A stretch of 64,000 nucleotides of DNA from Alkalispirochaeta americana (lineage in GTDB: Bacteria > Spirochaetota > Spirochaetia > DSM-27196 > Alkalispirochaetaceae): positions 42,425-106,424 of the forward strand of contig NZ_FTMS01000015.1 in assembly GCF_900156105.1 (NCBI RefSeq), read 5' to 3'. The position numbers were made by a program, and so were the translations under genes. Of the stretch, positions 43,738-52,468 are shown one piece after another. Numbering within the stretch: the first letter of the stretch is position 1; every line of letters begins with the position of its first letter. The notes beneath the pieces are model-generated. The model was not told the origin of the DNA. It ran no database searches and saw only the letters and a list, made by a program, of their open reading frames with translations.

Positions 43738-43747
43738 CCCCCCCCCC
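43738..43747. repeat. Homopolymer of ten C (G10 on the coding strand) upstream of the kinase operon
   Basis: Ten consecutive C lie 17-26 bp upstream of the kinase start codon, between the gene and its presumed promoter. Such tracts are prone to slipped-strand length change. Confidence 0.9.
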
Positions 43748-43875
43748 GGAATTTAATTGTAGTTCACTGCAGATGGCCAAACAAGTTTTCCATCACTATT
43801 CAACTATTCCTGATTGCCTTCTCTTGATGCTGTCCCAAACGTAGTATAATGCGGAGAAGGAGGATCACATCTCTC

Positions 43876-44379
43876 ATGATCATTCGCGAGGAAACGGAAG
43901 AAGACATCATAGCGGTCAGAGCCATCCACGAGGCAGCCTTCGGTTCACCGGCAGAGGCTGAGCTGGTAGACACCCTGCGTAGCCAGGTTCGTCCCATCAT
44001 CTCGATGGTAGCAGTGGAAGGAGCCCTGGTTGTGGGGCATATTTTTTTCTCCCCCGTTACCCTGAACTCCCTGCAGAATCTCAAGCTGATGGGCCTTGCG
44101 CCTATGGCAGTTATGCCGGGGCATCAGCGTGGGGGCGTCGGGTCGGCCCTGGTAGTACGCGGACTGGAGGAGTGCGCGAATCGGGGCGTTGGAGCGGTAA
44201 CAGTCCTGGGACACCCTGCATACTATCCCCGATTTGGCTTCCTGCCCTCTGTGCGGTTTGGAATCAGGTCGGAATATCCGGTTCCTGAAGAGGTGTTCAT
44301 GATCAAGGAGCTGATCCCCAACTACCTCCATGACCACCGGGGCACGATCAACTATCATGAGGCCTTCGGGGACGTCTAG
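43876..44379 (+). CDS. GNAT-family N-acetyltransferase
   Basis: A 167-residue protein with IREETEEDIIAVRAIHEAAFGSPAEAELVDTLR at the N-terminus and LAVMPGHQRGGVGSALVVRGLEECANRGVGAVTVLGHPAYYPRFGF as the acetyl-CoA-binding motif A (Q-x-x-G-x-G-x). The YYPRFGF segment is typical of the YhbS-like group. Substrate unknown. TATAAT at 43844-43849, then AAGGAGG about 12 nt before the ATG; an upstream in-frame ATG (43849) overlaps the -10 and is rejected. Confidence 0.85.
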   Translation: MIIREETEEDIIAVRAIHEAAFGSPAEAELVDTLRSQVRPIISMVAVEGALVVGHIFFSPVTLNSLQNLKLMGLAPMAVMPGHQRGGVGSALVVRGLEECANRGVGAVTVLGHPAYYPRFGFLPSVRFGIRSEYPVPEEVFMIKELIPNYLHDHRGTINYHEAFGDV

Positions 44380-44398
44380 CGACACAGAAAAACGCGGA

Positions 44399-44740
44399 CT
44401 AGCCTCTATCCAGAAGAGATTCAAGAAGGCGGTTTTCACGGGCTTGCTTTGCCAGAACCACCTTTTCCAGACCCGTCATGAACTCGCCGATACAATCACA
44501 TCCCAGAGAGTAATAGACGGTCGTACCTTCTTTCCTGTCCGTAAGGATCCCGGCATGCTTCAAAAGAGAAAGATGTCGGGAAATTGTAGACGCATCAACT
44601 CCTACCTGAAGCGAAAGATCCTGAACACAATGCTGTCCCGTGCGGTGAATCAGATCTACAATGTATATACGGGTTGGGTGGGCCATTGCCTTGAGGACAC
44701 CAGCCCGCACCTCGGCACGCAAAAGATCCGATCTTTCCAT
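44399..44740 (-). CDS. ArsR-family transcriptional regulator
   Basis: A 113-residue winged-helix protein: VLKAMAHPTRIYIVDLIHRTGQHCVQDLSLQVGVDASTISRHLSLLKHAGILTDRKEGTTVYYSLGCDCIGEFM. The ELCVCDL metal motif of classic ArsR proteins has only one cysteine here (HCVQDL), but GCDC after the wing adds two more, so metal sensing is possible but not shown. The target is unknown; the neighbouring cupredoxin gene, 117 bp upstream on the same strand, is a candidate. ATG 44740 chosen over a longer frame since the promoter lies within the longer one. Confidence 0.85.
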   Translation of the reverse strand: MERSDLLRAEVRAGVLKAMAHPTRIYIVDLIHRTGQHCVQDLSLQVGVDASTISRHLSLLKHAGILTDRKEGTTVYYSLGCDCIGEFMTGLEKVVLAKQARENRLLESLLDRG

Positions 44741-44750
44741 AATACATGCA

Positions 44751-44779
44751 AAGATAGCCAATAAAGCACAAGCGGTCAA
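44751..44779 (-). promoter_or_regulatory. Promoter of the ArsR gene, very short leader
   Basis: TTGACC (44774-44779), 17 bp, TATCTT (44751-44756), 10 nt to the ATG. The expected leader is 3-4 nt and holds no ribosome binding site. Confidence 0.6.
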
Positions 44780-44856
44780 TTGCGCGCACGCATGCCTGCG
44801 GTTTTCCCGTGTATCACCGGTCACATGATTTCAGGTCCCTAAAACCCGGAGTCTTT

Positions 44857-45237
44857 CTAGTCTTTCACAACCAGACGCCCGTACATTCCCGCCTGGCGAT
44901 GGCCGGGAACCGAGCAATAGAACACAAAGGTTCCCGCCTGATCGGCAACAAACTCTACCGTCTCGGAACGACCTGCGCTCAGCATCCGTGTAGCAGCGCC
45001 TTCAAACTCGTCCACCCTCCAGTCGTGGCGACCGCCACCGTTCCGGTAAGTTACCCGAACCCGATCCCCCCGGTTCACCCGGATCTCCGCCACATCATAG
45101 GCCATGCCCCGGCTGGATATCTCGATCTCTTTCACCCCGCTCTGATCGGTCAGATCCAGGGTTCGTGCAAAAAGGGGATTTCCCATGAGGACCAGCAACC
45201 CTGACACTACGATTCCCGTATATATTGCTCTTTTCAT
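44857..45237 (-). CDS. Cupredoxin, plastocyanin/azurin-type blue copper protein
   Basis: A 126-residue secreted copper protein. Signal peptide MKRAIYTGIVVSGLLVLMG...LFA. Copper ligands of the type 1 site are in place: His71 (GRHDW), Cys108, His113 and Met118 (FYCSVPGHRQAGMYG). It likely carries electrons in the periplasm or binds copper. No redox partner is adjacent. ATG 45237; the longer frame to 45315 is rejected, since the promoter falls in it. Confidence 0.88.
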   Translation of the reverse strand: MKRAIYTGIVVSGLLVLMGNPLFARTLDLTDQSGVKEIEISSRGMAYDVAEIRVNRGDRVRVTYRNGGGRHDWRVDEFEGAATRMLSAGRSETVEFVADQAGTFVFYCSVPGHRQAGMYGRLVVKD

Positions 45238-45247
45238 GGGTTGAAGG

Positions 45248-45276
45248 TATCTATTAATTAGCTTTTCCGTCAACAA
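45248..45276 (-). promoter_or_regulatory. Promoter of the cupredoxin gene, very short leader
   Basis: TTGTTG (45271-45276), 17 bp, TAGATA (45248-45253), 10 nt to the ATG; no ribosome binding site. Confidence 0.5.
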
Positions 45277-45510
45277 TTTATTTACAGACCGATGGCTGCC
45301 GGTCACCATCCCCATCTGTGCAGACTCCCGACGATCCTCATCAGATTATTCCGCCTCTGCGCCCTGCCCCGCCAGGGCGCAGATCTTTCCCCCAACAAAT
45401 AAAGTTTTCCTCAATCATTTGACAACGCTCCGGCAAAGCACAAAACTTTTTACAGGAAGTTCTCACCGGCCCGCGCCGGAACACCGCCCCCCTGGGCAAG
45501 GAGGTCCGTC

Positions 45511-47427
45511 TTGAAGATGTCCATCAAAATGAAGCTGGCCCTGATGATGGTTGGTTTGCTTACCCTGGTAATTGTTGCCGTCACTACGGCGGTTTATATC
45601 AATTACTCCCGCCAGCTCAACCAGCAACTCGCCGTAGAAACCCAGGCCAAGATGGATGCGGCCACAGCCCGGGTGGACGCCTGGCACGCCGTGAACGCCC
45701 AGACAATTAAATCTGTCCGAAACGAAGCACGCCACCGCATAAACGAGATTGACGAGCTTCTGCCATCCCTCATTGCTGGCGTCGATGACAACCCCGACCT
45801 CTCGGCCATGTATTTCTGCGATATAGAGCCCTTCTATCAGGGAGGAATCTGGATAGAGAGCGGAGGCTGGGTTCCCCCCGATGATTACGACCAGTACACA
45901 CGAGCCTGGTTTGTCAACGCCCTGAAACAGTCTGAACCGATCCTTACCGAACCGTACCTGGACATGATCACCGACAGTCTGGTGGTGAGCGTGGCCGGCC
46001 GCATCGAAGAGGGCCGGGGAGAGATGCTGGGAGTGATCGGCCTGGACGTGCTTCTCACCACCGTGGAAGAAATCGTCCGGAATCTTCGAATCACCCAAAA
46101 CAGCCGCTCCTTCCTGCTGGATGGCGAAGGATTGTATATCACAGCCGATCAGGAAGAGGATATCCTCACAGCAAACTATTTCGAACGGACCCAACGGCAG
46201 CCCATGCTGAGAGAACTGCGAAACGCCTCGTTCAGTTTTAATATCGATCGTCGCACCGGCACCTACGCCGCAGCTCACCGGTCGGAGGGAACAGGATGGA
46301 TCGTTGTATCCCAGGGGCCGCTGTCAGACATCTACGGTGTGCTCTACCAGTTTTTACGAAACCTCTTCCTTGTTGCCCTGGTGGTTCTCCTGGCAGGAGC
46401 CGGTGCGGTTTACCTCCTGGCAGTGAACTTCACAAAACCCATTCTGGCAATGAACCAGATCGCCGAAGAACTGGCTTCGGGAAATCTGGACATCACCGTG
46501 GACGAAGGGGCCACCCGGCGGGGTGATGAGATCGGAATCCTTGCCCGCTCCCTGAACCAGACCATAACAAAGCTGATCAGCGTTGTCTCCGATATCCAGG
46601 AATCCTCTGCGCTGGTTGCCTCCAGCTCAAGTGAACAGGCCGAGGGCGCAGAACAGGTCTCTCTGGGAATCCAGGAGGTCTCAAAATCCAGTCAGCAGCT
46701 CTCTTCGGGGGCTACCGAGCAGGCAGCCAGCGCCGAAGAGGTTTCAGCCAGCGTAGAGGAGATGAGCGCCAACATCCGCCAGAACGCCGATAATGCAATG
46801 AGCACCGAGAGCATTGCCGTGAAGGGAGCCCAGACCACCCAGGAAGGGGCCGCTGCAGTTCGACAGACTGTGGAGGCCATGCAACAGATCACCGAGAAGA
46901 TAACGATCATCGAGGACATAGCGCGCCAGACAAACCTGCTCTCCCTCAACGCGAGCATAGAAGCCGCACGAGCGGGAGTTCATGGCAAGGGATTCGCCGT
47001 TGTGGCCAGCGAGGTGGGCAAGCTGGCCGAACACAGCCGTGCCGCAGCCAGCGAGATATCGGAGCTTTCCAAAAATAGCGTTGCCGTAGCGCAGAAAGCG
47101 GGATCAACCCTGGACACCATGGTACCGGAGATCCAGAAAACGGCCGAGCTTATTCAGGAGATAAGCGCAGCCACCCGCGAGCAGGATACGGGGGTGCAGC
47201 AGATCAGTCAGGCGATCAACCAGCTCGATTCGGTGATCCAGAACAATGCGGCGATTTCCGAGGAGTTCAACGCCACCAGCGAAAAGATATCCGAGCAATC
47301 CAGTGCAATAGCAACAACAGCAAAAGAACTGGCCCTCCAGGCCCAGCGAATCACCGAAACGGTGGCCTTCTTTCGGGTCGCCGGCACAAAGAAGCCCCCG
47401 GCCGCAATGCTGGAACCTCCAAAATAA
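45511..47427 (+). CDS. Methyl-accepting chemotaxis protein
   Basis: A 638-residue chemoreceptor. TM1 ([22 protein letters not shown]), a periplasmic Cache-type sensor of about 250 residues ([46 protein letters not shown]...), TM2 ([21 protein letters not shown]), HAMP, and a cytoplasmic signalling domain with the hairpin tip [41 protein letters not shown]. No C-terminal NWETF pentapeptide. The Cache domain suggests a small organic ligand such as an amino or carboxylic acid. The TTG start has AGGAGG at 6 nt; the ATG two codons later is further away. Confidence 0.93.
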   Translation: MKMSIKMKLALMMVGLLTLVIVAVTTAVYINYSRQLNQQLAVETQAKMDAATARVDAWHAVNAQTIKSVRNEARHRINEIDELLPSLIAGVDDNPDLSAMYFCDIEPFYQGGIWIESGGWVPPDDYDQYTRAWFVNALKQSEPILTEPYLDMITDSLVVSVAGRIEEGRGEMLGVIGLDVLLTTVEEIVRNLRITQNSRSFLLDGEGLYITADQEEDILTANYFERTQRQPMLRELRNASFSFNIDRRTGTYAAAHRSEGTGWIVVSQGPLSDIYGVLYQFLRNLFLVALVVLLAGAGAVYLLAVNFTKPILAMNQIAEELASGNLDITVDEGATRRGDEIGILARSLNQTITKLISVVSDIQESSALVASSSSEQAEGAEQVSLGIQEVSKSSQQLSSGATEQAASAEEVSASVEEMSANIRQNADNAMSTESIAVKGAQTTQEGAAAVRQTVEAMQQITEKITIIEDIARQTNLLSLNASIEAARAGVHGKGFAVVASEVGKLAEHSRAAASEISELSKNSVAVAQKAGSTLDTMVPEIQKTAELIQEISAATREQDTGVQQISQAINQLDSVIQNNAAISEEFNATSEKISEQSSAIATTAKELALQAQRITETVAFFRVAGTKKPPAAMLEPPK

Positions 47428-47447
47428 CGACAGACAGCCCCCTGCTT

Positions 47448-47473
47448 CTGCTCTCGCCTCACGGCGAGAGCAG
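47448..47473. terminator. Shared hairpin between the chemoreceptor and VWA genes
   Basis: A perfect 11-bp stem CTGCTCTCGCC/GGCGAGAGCAG with a 4-nt loop. It covers the last codons of the VWA gene and lies 20 bp after the chemoreceptor stop. No T-run on either side. Confidence 0.55.
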
Positions 47474-48109
47474 TTCATCAATGGCTTCCCTGATCACCTC
47501 CGATACCTCTTCGTTGCCAGCAACAAAGAGGGAGACGCCCCTGCCCAGCTCCGCCAGGCGATCAAGATCGCCCATCTGCGAATCACTAACAGCCAGGCCA
47601 ATCGTGGATGTTCGCACACCCCGAGCGTAGGCATCGCGAACCAGCGGCTCCGAAATGGCCGAATCCACATCACCGTCACAGAGCAGAATGAGGATGTTCC
47701 AGAATCCGGGAGAGCGATTTCGGCTCAACTCGGAATATCCCGCCACGAGCCCCGCAGAAACGGTTGTTCCACCGCCGGCCGTTATTGTGCTAATCCTTTC
47801 AATCACCTCGTCCCGACGCCCGGAAGAAATCCTGCGGGCCTCGGCTACCACCGTTGCGTCATTATCAAACGTAACCACAGCGAGGATATCCTGAGAATCC
47901 AGACCTCCTACCAGTTCAACGGCCGCACTCTTCGCATTCTCCATTCGGCTATCAGGTCCTTGTCCCATGCTTCCGCTGCGGTCTATCACAAAGGCCACAT
48001 TCAACCGTCGGGTTTCAACATAAAAAGGATACCGGGCAACCTCGCACCCCGGAAAAAACATTCCCGAGAGGAGAGCCGTCACCAGGACCATTCCCACAGG
48101 ACACCTCAT
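47459..48109 (-). CDS. VWA-domain lipoprotein
   Basis: A 216-residue lipoprotein: signal with MFFPGC (Cys22), then a von Willebrand A domain (LNVAFVIDRSGSMGQ, the MIDAS DxSxS at 43-47; TVSAGL giving the MIDAS Thr; LCDGD). The domain binds ligands through Mg2+. Starts inside the last codons of the OmpA-type gene (ATGA overlap), so the two are coupled. A surface or periplasmic complex of the two proteins is possible but not shown. Confidence 0.85.
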   Translation of the reverse strand: MRCPVGMVLVTALLSGMFFPGCEVARYPFYVETRRLNVAFVIDRSGSMGQGPDSRMENAKSAAVELVGGLDSQDILAVVTFDNDATVVAEARRISSGRRDEVIERISTITAGGGTTVSAGLVAGYSELSRNRSPGFWNILILLCDGDVDSAISEPLVRDAYARGVRTSTIGLAVSDSQMGDLDRLAELGRGVSLFVAGNEEVSEVIREAIDELLSP

Positions 48110-49374
48110 TGAGACCTCCCTTCGGAGTGAGAACCGTCAGGAGGAGACAGAATGAGTTCCACCCTTCTGTTCTTCCATTGCTCCCGGGAGTCCCCGAAAG
48201 GCACCACAGGTTCCTGTGCCCCTTTTCCAACCGTCTGCATTCTGGCCCGATCAATTCCCAAATCCACGAGAGCATCCCGTACCGCATCAGCCCGTGCCTG
48301 GGAAAGGGGAAGCAAGACCTGTTGCTGTTCCAGAGGACCTCGGAGGGGATCATCCCAGTGAACAAAACTGGTGTGCCCCTCTATCAGCACGGTGTAACCC
48401 GGGTACTGCCGAAGATCCCGGTAGAGCCGGCGCAGGATCTTCCTGTTTTCCCCGGACCGTTCGTTTTCCGGCCCCAGCAACACCGCCTGATTTGGCGGAA
48501 AAAAAAGATCCGTCACGGTGATAAAGGCCTGCTCCTGCGATACTCTCACGGGAGGGACCTTCACACGAAAACCCGCCAGAAAGCGGTAGACGCCGCCTCC
48601 CACAGCAGGAAGTCCCAGTCCGGCGTGAAACGCCACCCCATTGCCAGGAGCATCTATTACCACCTGGGGAAGAACTTCGACCATATACCCACGCTCCATC
48701 CAGAGAGTTGCCCGATTCTGAACAACCCAGGTAACACGCCCCTGCCCAAAGGACCGATGCCACAGCACCGGCGCGACGTTCAGAAAGATCCGGTTTTTGT
48801 ATCCCTCGGTGTCAGGAAAATGGTCCCGCCCAAGGGTGCGCGCGTAGGAAATTGTTCCCATAACAAGCCGCTCCTGGTGGAACACAGAGAGGTTCTGCTG
48901 GCCGCTGACACCGCAGTAGAGGTCCCACCCCGGATCACCGTAAGGAGAGATCACACTGGCCACATTGGGCACGTTTCCCTGATAGGGTTTCCACCGCAGA
49001 TCATCCCTGTGATAAATGAATCCTCCATAAGCCATCACTTCCGGCTTCTCTGGACGTTGACCCGTGACCCGTCCTTCCAGAGCAGCTATGGTGCCCAGAT
49101 AAAAGTCATCATCCCGGTAGTTCACAGCCACAACCCGTGCCATAAACTCCAGGCTGTCTGCCAGCCCATAAGCAAACTGGGTTCTGTTGGCCACCAGAGG
49201 AATCTCACCGGTTTCGATTGAAGAGGTTTGGAGAAGGCTGCCGGTCTTTCTCCCGGCCATCACGGGAGAAGGAGAATCGACCAAAAAGAGACTCTGAGCC
49301 CAAGCCCCTCCGACAAAACAGGGCGCGAAGTGAAAAATCAGGAGAAACAGGGCAACAGGCGACAAAAAAAGCAC
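48106..49374 (-). CDS. Outer-membrane protein with C-terminal OmpA domain
   Basis: A 422-residue envelope protein: signal peptide (LFLSPVALFLLIFHFAPCFVGGAWA), about 250 residues of barrel-like strands rich in aromatic residues (RTQFAYGLADSLEFMARVVAVNY, FHAGLGLPAVGGGVYRFLAGFRV), and an OmpA domain (about 285-410: VTDLFFPPNQAVLL, VLIEGHTSF, SQARADAVRDALVDLGI, NRRVELIL). The OmpA part has the same insertion between strand and helix as the protein at 1730-4405 (both ...LLPLS-R-A--V), so the two share ancestry. GTG 49374 lies 5 nt after a TATAGT; a TTG at 49380 overlaps that element. Confidence 0.85.
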   Translation of the reverse strand: MLFLSPVALFLLIFHFAPCFVGGAWAQSLFLVDSPSPVMAGRKTGSLLQTSSIETGEIPLVANRTQFAYGLADSLEFMARVVAVNYRDDDFYLGTIAALEGRVTGQRPEKPEVMAYGGFIYHRDDLRWKPYQGNVPNVASVISPYGDPGWDLYCGVSGQQNLSVFHQERLVMGTISYARTLGRDHFPDTEGYKNRIFLNVAPVLWHRSFGQGRVTWVVQNRATLWMERGYMVEVLPQVVIDAPGNGVAFHAGLGLPAVGGGVYRFLAGFRVKVPPVRVSQEQAFITVTDLFFPPNQAVLLGPENERSGENRKILRRLYRDLRQYPGYTVLIEGHTSFVHWDDPLRGPLEQQQVLLPLSQARADAVRDALVDLGIDRARMQTVGKGAQEPVVPFGDSREQWKNRRVELILSPPDGSHSEGRSQ

Positions 49375-49379
49375 AATCA

Positions 49380-49385
49380 ACTATA
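49380..49385 (-). promoter_or_regulatory. -10 element 5 nt before the GTG of the OmpA-type gene
   Basis: TATAGT on the minus strand, 5 nt from GTG 49374. No clear -35 at 17 bp and no ribosome binding site. Confidence 0.45.
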
Positions 49386-49488
49386 GAATTCACAGCTATG
49401 AAATTTCCACCTCTTTGGGATTTCTCACATCTTTCTGCATGATTCTTGGTATAATAATTCTGTAATAAAAAAACCTACAGGAGATCAG

Positions 49489-50043
49489 GTGCTACGAAAG
49501 ATACTCACCGGGATGATCCTCTTTTGCTCGGCCCTGAACCTGCAGGCGAACGAAGGGGATACACGCTATCTGGCGGGACTCCTCTCGTTTCACCAGGAAG
49601 GTTATGCAGAAATTTCCACCTATGCCTTTGGCGGCGTCCTGGGAATAACCAGACCCTTCTCCCGCCGGACCTGGGCAGGATGGCGGGCAGAAACGGGATA
49701 CCGTCAACACTCGTCGTTGCAGGCAACCGAGGGAAACTGGATAAGCAGTCTGCATGGATCGATAGGCTTGGAGGCAACCGTTCCGATCCCGCGATTTCAG
49801 CACATCCTTCGCCCTCATCTTGCTGCGGGAAATCTTCTGCACCACATCGCACAGCCCGTCGATACCGAAGATGATCGCCTGAAAGATGAATGGTATCTTG
49901 ACAGATTCCTGGAGCTGGGACTTGAGCTGTCCCTGCGTATCGATGACGATCCCGGGTCTTCCTCTGTTTTTATTGCTCCACGGCTGTGGATATTCGCCCA
50001 GGGAGGGTTCGCCATACCTGTCCTTGTCGGTCTGCGTCGCTAG
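49489..50043 (+). CDS. Predicted outer-membrane beta-barrel protein, unknown function
   Basis: A 184-residue protein with a signal peptide (LRKILTGMILFCSALNLQA) and mostly beta-strand sequence rich in glycine and aromatic residues (STYAFGGVLGITRPFSRRTWAGWRAETGYRQHS, FQHILRPHLAAGNLLHH, LELGLELSLRI, FAIPVLVGLRR). No family recognised. Ordinary promoter (TATAAT near 49451) and AGGAG before the GTG start. Confidence 0.7.
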   Translation: MLRKILTGMILFCSALNLQANEGDTRYLAGLLSFHQEGYAEISTYAFGGVLGITRPFSRRTWAGWRAETGYRQHSSLQATEGNWISSLHGSIGLEATVPIPRFQHILRPHLAAGNLLHHIAQPVDTEDDRLKDEWYLDRFLELGLELSLRIDDDPGSSSVFIAPRLWIFAQGGFAIPVLVGLRR

Positions 50044-50111
50044 AACACCGACATTACCTGAAGGCAATTCTTCCCCCTGCGAGGCATCTACGCATCGCCG
50101 ATCCTTTTCGT

Positions 50112-50117
50112 TATACT
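50112..50117 (+). promoter_or_regulatory. -10 element 8 nt before the MFS start codon
   Basis: TATACT, 8 nt from ATG 50126; weak -35; no ribosome binding site. Confidence 0.45.
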
Positions 50118-50125
50118 GCCCCGGC

Positions 50126-51373
50126 ATGTCAACTAAAATACTCTCTCGGGGCACCAGGCCTTACCAGGGCTACCGGATTGTTGCCGCCAGTTTTGTCGTT
50201 CAGGGAACCATCGTAGGGGCAATCTTTACCTACGGCCTCTTCCTGGAAGCGCTCCAAAGCGATCTGGGCTGGTCCCGGGCAGTTATCTCCGCCGGGTCAT
50301 CTCTGGCTTCTCTCATGATGGGAATATGCGCGATGATCTTCGGCGGGCTCACCGACAAGATCGGGCCTCGCCGCATCCTCGCGCTTGCCAGCGTCGCAAT
50401 TTCCCTGGGATTTGTCCTCATGTCACGGGTCACGGCTCCCTGGCAATTACTCGTGGTCTACCCCATTTGCATTGGCCTGGCCTTTGGCAGCCATGATGTG
50501 GTCACCCTTTCCACCGTCTCCCGGTGGTTCGAGCGGCGCCGGGGAATCATGTCAGCCATCGTGAAAACCGGGACCGGAGTTGGCCAGGTAATCGGCCCGG
50601 CCGCCGTGGCAATCCTGATTACAACCTTCGGGTGGCGCACCGCCTACCTTTGGATCGCCGCAGTAACGGGTCCGCTGGTGTTCTGTGCATCGCGCCTTCT
50701 GCACCGCTCCCCTGAGGATTCCGGTGTTCCCCATGGGGATAGGTTGCTCCAGAACCAAAACACCCACAGCACCCTCCATGAGCCTGCTCCCATCGAAGGA
50801 ATCCCGGCGCTCATGAAAAACCCCCAGTTCCGGAGAGTCTGTATTGCACAAGCAGCGGTGTTCTTCTGCACCCCCGTAATTATTGTTCACATAGTACCGT
50901 ACGCCATCGACATGGGGATCGAGAGAACCCTGGCAGCGGGAATACTTTCTGTTATCGGGGCTATCAGCATCGCCGGGCGCCTCGTTATGGGAACAATCAT
51001 CGACCGACTGGGTGGGAAACGGGCGCTATTGTATTGCTACGCCGTCCTGGCCACAGCTTTCGTGTTTCTTCAGTTTACCTCCACAGCTCCCAGGCTTTAT
51101 CTTTTTGCCTTGATCTACGGGTTCGGCCACGGAGGGCTCTTCACCTGCGTCTCTCCCCTGATTGCAGAGCTCTTCGGCACGCGATCCCACGGTCAGCTCT
51201 ATGGCACCACGGTCTTTGCGGGAACCCTGGCGGGATCCCTGGGACCAACCGTGGCAGGAGGGATCTTTGATCTGCTGGGAACCTATCGCCCGGCTTTTCT
51301 GTTGCTGATCTTTCTGGTGGCCATGGCAGCTATTGCTGTGGCGTCAATCCAACCGCGCCGGCAGCAGGAATAA
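50126..51373 (+). CDS. MFS transporter, monocarboxylate/oxalate-formate type
   Basis: A 415-residue major facilitator with 12 TM segments. VVQGTIVGAIFTYGLFLEALQSDLGWSRAVISAGSSLASLMMG and GGLTDKIGPRRILALASV match the MCT/OFA group, which carries small carboxylates. The loop YPICIGLAFGSHDVVTLSTVSRWFERRRGIMSAIVKTGTGVGQ is also typical (W-F-x-x-R-R-G). The long frame starting at 49886 is mostly the neighbouring gene read in another frame; ATG 50126 is the real start. Its 3' end overlaps the convergent cNMP gene by 44 nt. Confidence 0.87.
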   Translation: MSTKILSRGTRPYQGYRIVAASFVVQGTIVGAIFTYGLFLEALQSDLGWSRAVISAGSSLASLMMGICAMIFGGLTDKIGPRRILALASVAISLGFVLMSRVTAPWQLLVVYPICIGLAFGSHDVVTLSTVSRWFERRRGIMSAIVKTGTGVGQVIGPAAVAILITTFGWRTAYLWIAAVTGPLVFCASRLLHRSPEDSGVPHGDRLLQNQNTHSTLHEPAPIEGIPALMKNPQFRRVCIAQAAVFFCTPVIIVHIVPYAIDMGIERTLAAGILSVIGAISIAGRLVMGTIIDRLGGKRALLYCYAVLATAFVFLQFTSTAPRLYLFALIYGFGHGGLFTCVSPLIAELFGTRSHGQLYGTTVFAGTLAGSLGPTVAGGIFDLLGTYRPAFLLLIFLVAMAAIAVASIQPRRQQE

Positions 51374-51884
51374 GCGACTCGATCAGCTGGTCCACCTCGG
51401 CTTGCCCGCCGTCGTCGCGGCGTTCAAAGGCCAGCTCCAGATTGACCTCGCGAAGTTTCATCATCAGATTATGAACGATCATGAAGAGAACCTTCATGCC
51501 GGAACGGGGATCATCCTGGAGGACCTTCAGAAAGGCCGTGCGTTCAAAGCACATAAGTCGCACCGTATCCTGAGCCAGTACAGTGGCGATGCGGGGCATG
51601 TTGGAGAAAATAGCAGCCTCCCCCACGACCTGCCCCGCCCCAAGGGTAGCTACGTAGGCGTCACCTCCCTCCTGATGAACCATAACCGAACAGGCACCGG
51701 AGAGAATCACATAGACATCCTGCTCCACGGCGTGCTCACGGATCAGAATCTCCTGTGGATCGTATTCCACAAAGCGGGAGCACTCTATCAATTTTTCTAT
51801 TGCCTCATCGGGAAGGTGCCGGAAGAGGCGAGCCTTTTTCAGCTGGGGCAAGAGAGTATCTTTTTTTACGCGTATTTCTTTCAT
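51330..51884 (-). CDS. Cyclic nucleotide-binding domain protein
   Basis: A 184-residue protein consisting of one cNMP-binding beta-roll: ARLFRHLPDEAIEKLIECSRFVEYDPQEILIREHAVEQDVYVILSGACSVMV, with GQVVGEAAIFSNMPRIATVLA as phosphate-binding cassette (G-E-A at the ribose contact, R in the expected place). A C-terminal helix follows; there is no DNA-binding domain, unlike CRP. Possibly a cAMP-responsive regulator of protein partners. TATACT lies 10 nt before the ATG. Confidence 0.87.
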   Translation of the reverse strand: MKEIRVKKDTLLPQLKKARLFRHLPDEAIEKLIECSRFVEYDPQEILIREHAVEQDVYVILSGACSVMVHQEGGDAYVATLGAGQVVGEAAIFSNMPRIATVLAQDTVRLMCFERTAFLKVLQDDPRSGMKVLFMIVHNLMMKLREVNLELAFERRDDGGQAEVDQLIESLIPAAGAVGLTPQQ

Positions 51885-51894
51885 ATCAGGCTCA

Positions 51895-51900
51895 AGTATA
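51895..51900 (-). promoter_or_regulatory. -10 of the cNMP-binding gene, very short leader
   Basis: TATACT (minus strand), 10 nt from the ATG, with TTGGAA 18 bp upstream. No ribosome binding site. Confidence 0.5.
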
Positions 51901-51966
51901 AACCACAGAGAAGGAGGTTTCCAAGAAAACTTGATTTTTGTGAAAAAAAACCGATCACTGAATCCA

Positions 51967-52416
51967 ATGAGGAGCCCCCTTCTTTCCCGGTTTGCTGCAA
52001 CAACCCTGGTAGTGCTCGGCCTGATCATACCCCTGTCCGGCCCGCACGCTTCGGGTCGCATAGCGATCCATCCTGCCCCCGACCCATTCACCCTGAACAG
52101 CCGCGATGCAGTCCAGGCAATCTGGATGATTCGTCGAAGTCAACTCCTGATTCTGGCCCTGCCCGGCAAAGAGCGGGAAATCATCTATCTTGAAGATCCC
52201 CTGGAAGTGGAAGCGCGTTACGCTGGAGAAGACCCGGCCCCTCCTGGCAGAGAGCATGCCCGGCGATACCAGCTGTATCTGTTGGGTTCACCTCTGGATT
52301 GGGAGAATACCTTTATCCGCTACCGGGGAGAGATGGTGAATCTTCAGACGCTTTTCACCTACCGGAACCAGAAACTTCCCCCGGGACTTCGTCTGCGCCT
52401 CCCTGAAACTCCCTAA
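51967..52416 (+). CDS. Predicted exported protein, unknown function
   Basis: A 149-residue protein with a signal peptide (MRSPLLSRFAATTLVVLGLIIPLSG, cleavage near HASG). The mature part has about 120 residues with no family I recognise (LNSRDAVQAIWMIRRSQLLILALPGKEREIIYLEDPLEVEA...). Start is uncertain: GTG 51940 and TTG 51931 are in frame, the latter 13 nt after an AGGAGG. Divergent from the cNMP gene. Confidence 0.6.
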   Translation: MRSPLLSRFAATTLVVLGLIIPLSGPHASGRIAIHPAPDPFTLNSRDAVQAIWMIRRSQLLILALPGKEREIIYLEDPLEVEARYAGEDPAPPGREHARRYQLYLLGSPLDWENTFIRYRGEMVNLQTLFTYRNQKLPPGLRLRLPETP

Positions 52417-52468
52417 CCACCAGAACTGGTATGAAAACACGGCCACACCGTCCCGGTTTTTCCCGTCT

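Noticed and set aside
45380..45460. Possible sigma-28 promoter for the chemoreceptor
   Set aside because: A TAAAGTTT is present, but the GCCGATAA-type -10 at the right distance is not; TTGACA 17 bp before AAAACT is no better.
49886..50125. Upstream extension of the MFS gene by 80 codons
   Set aside because: Reads through the barrel gene in another frame with no homology; the first membrane segment follows ATG 50126.
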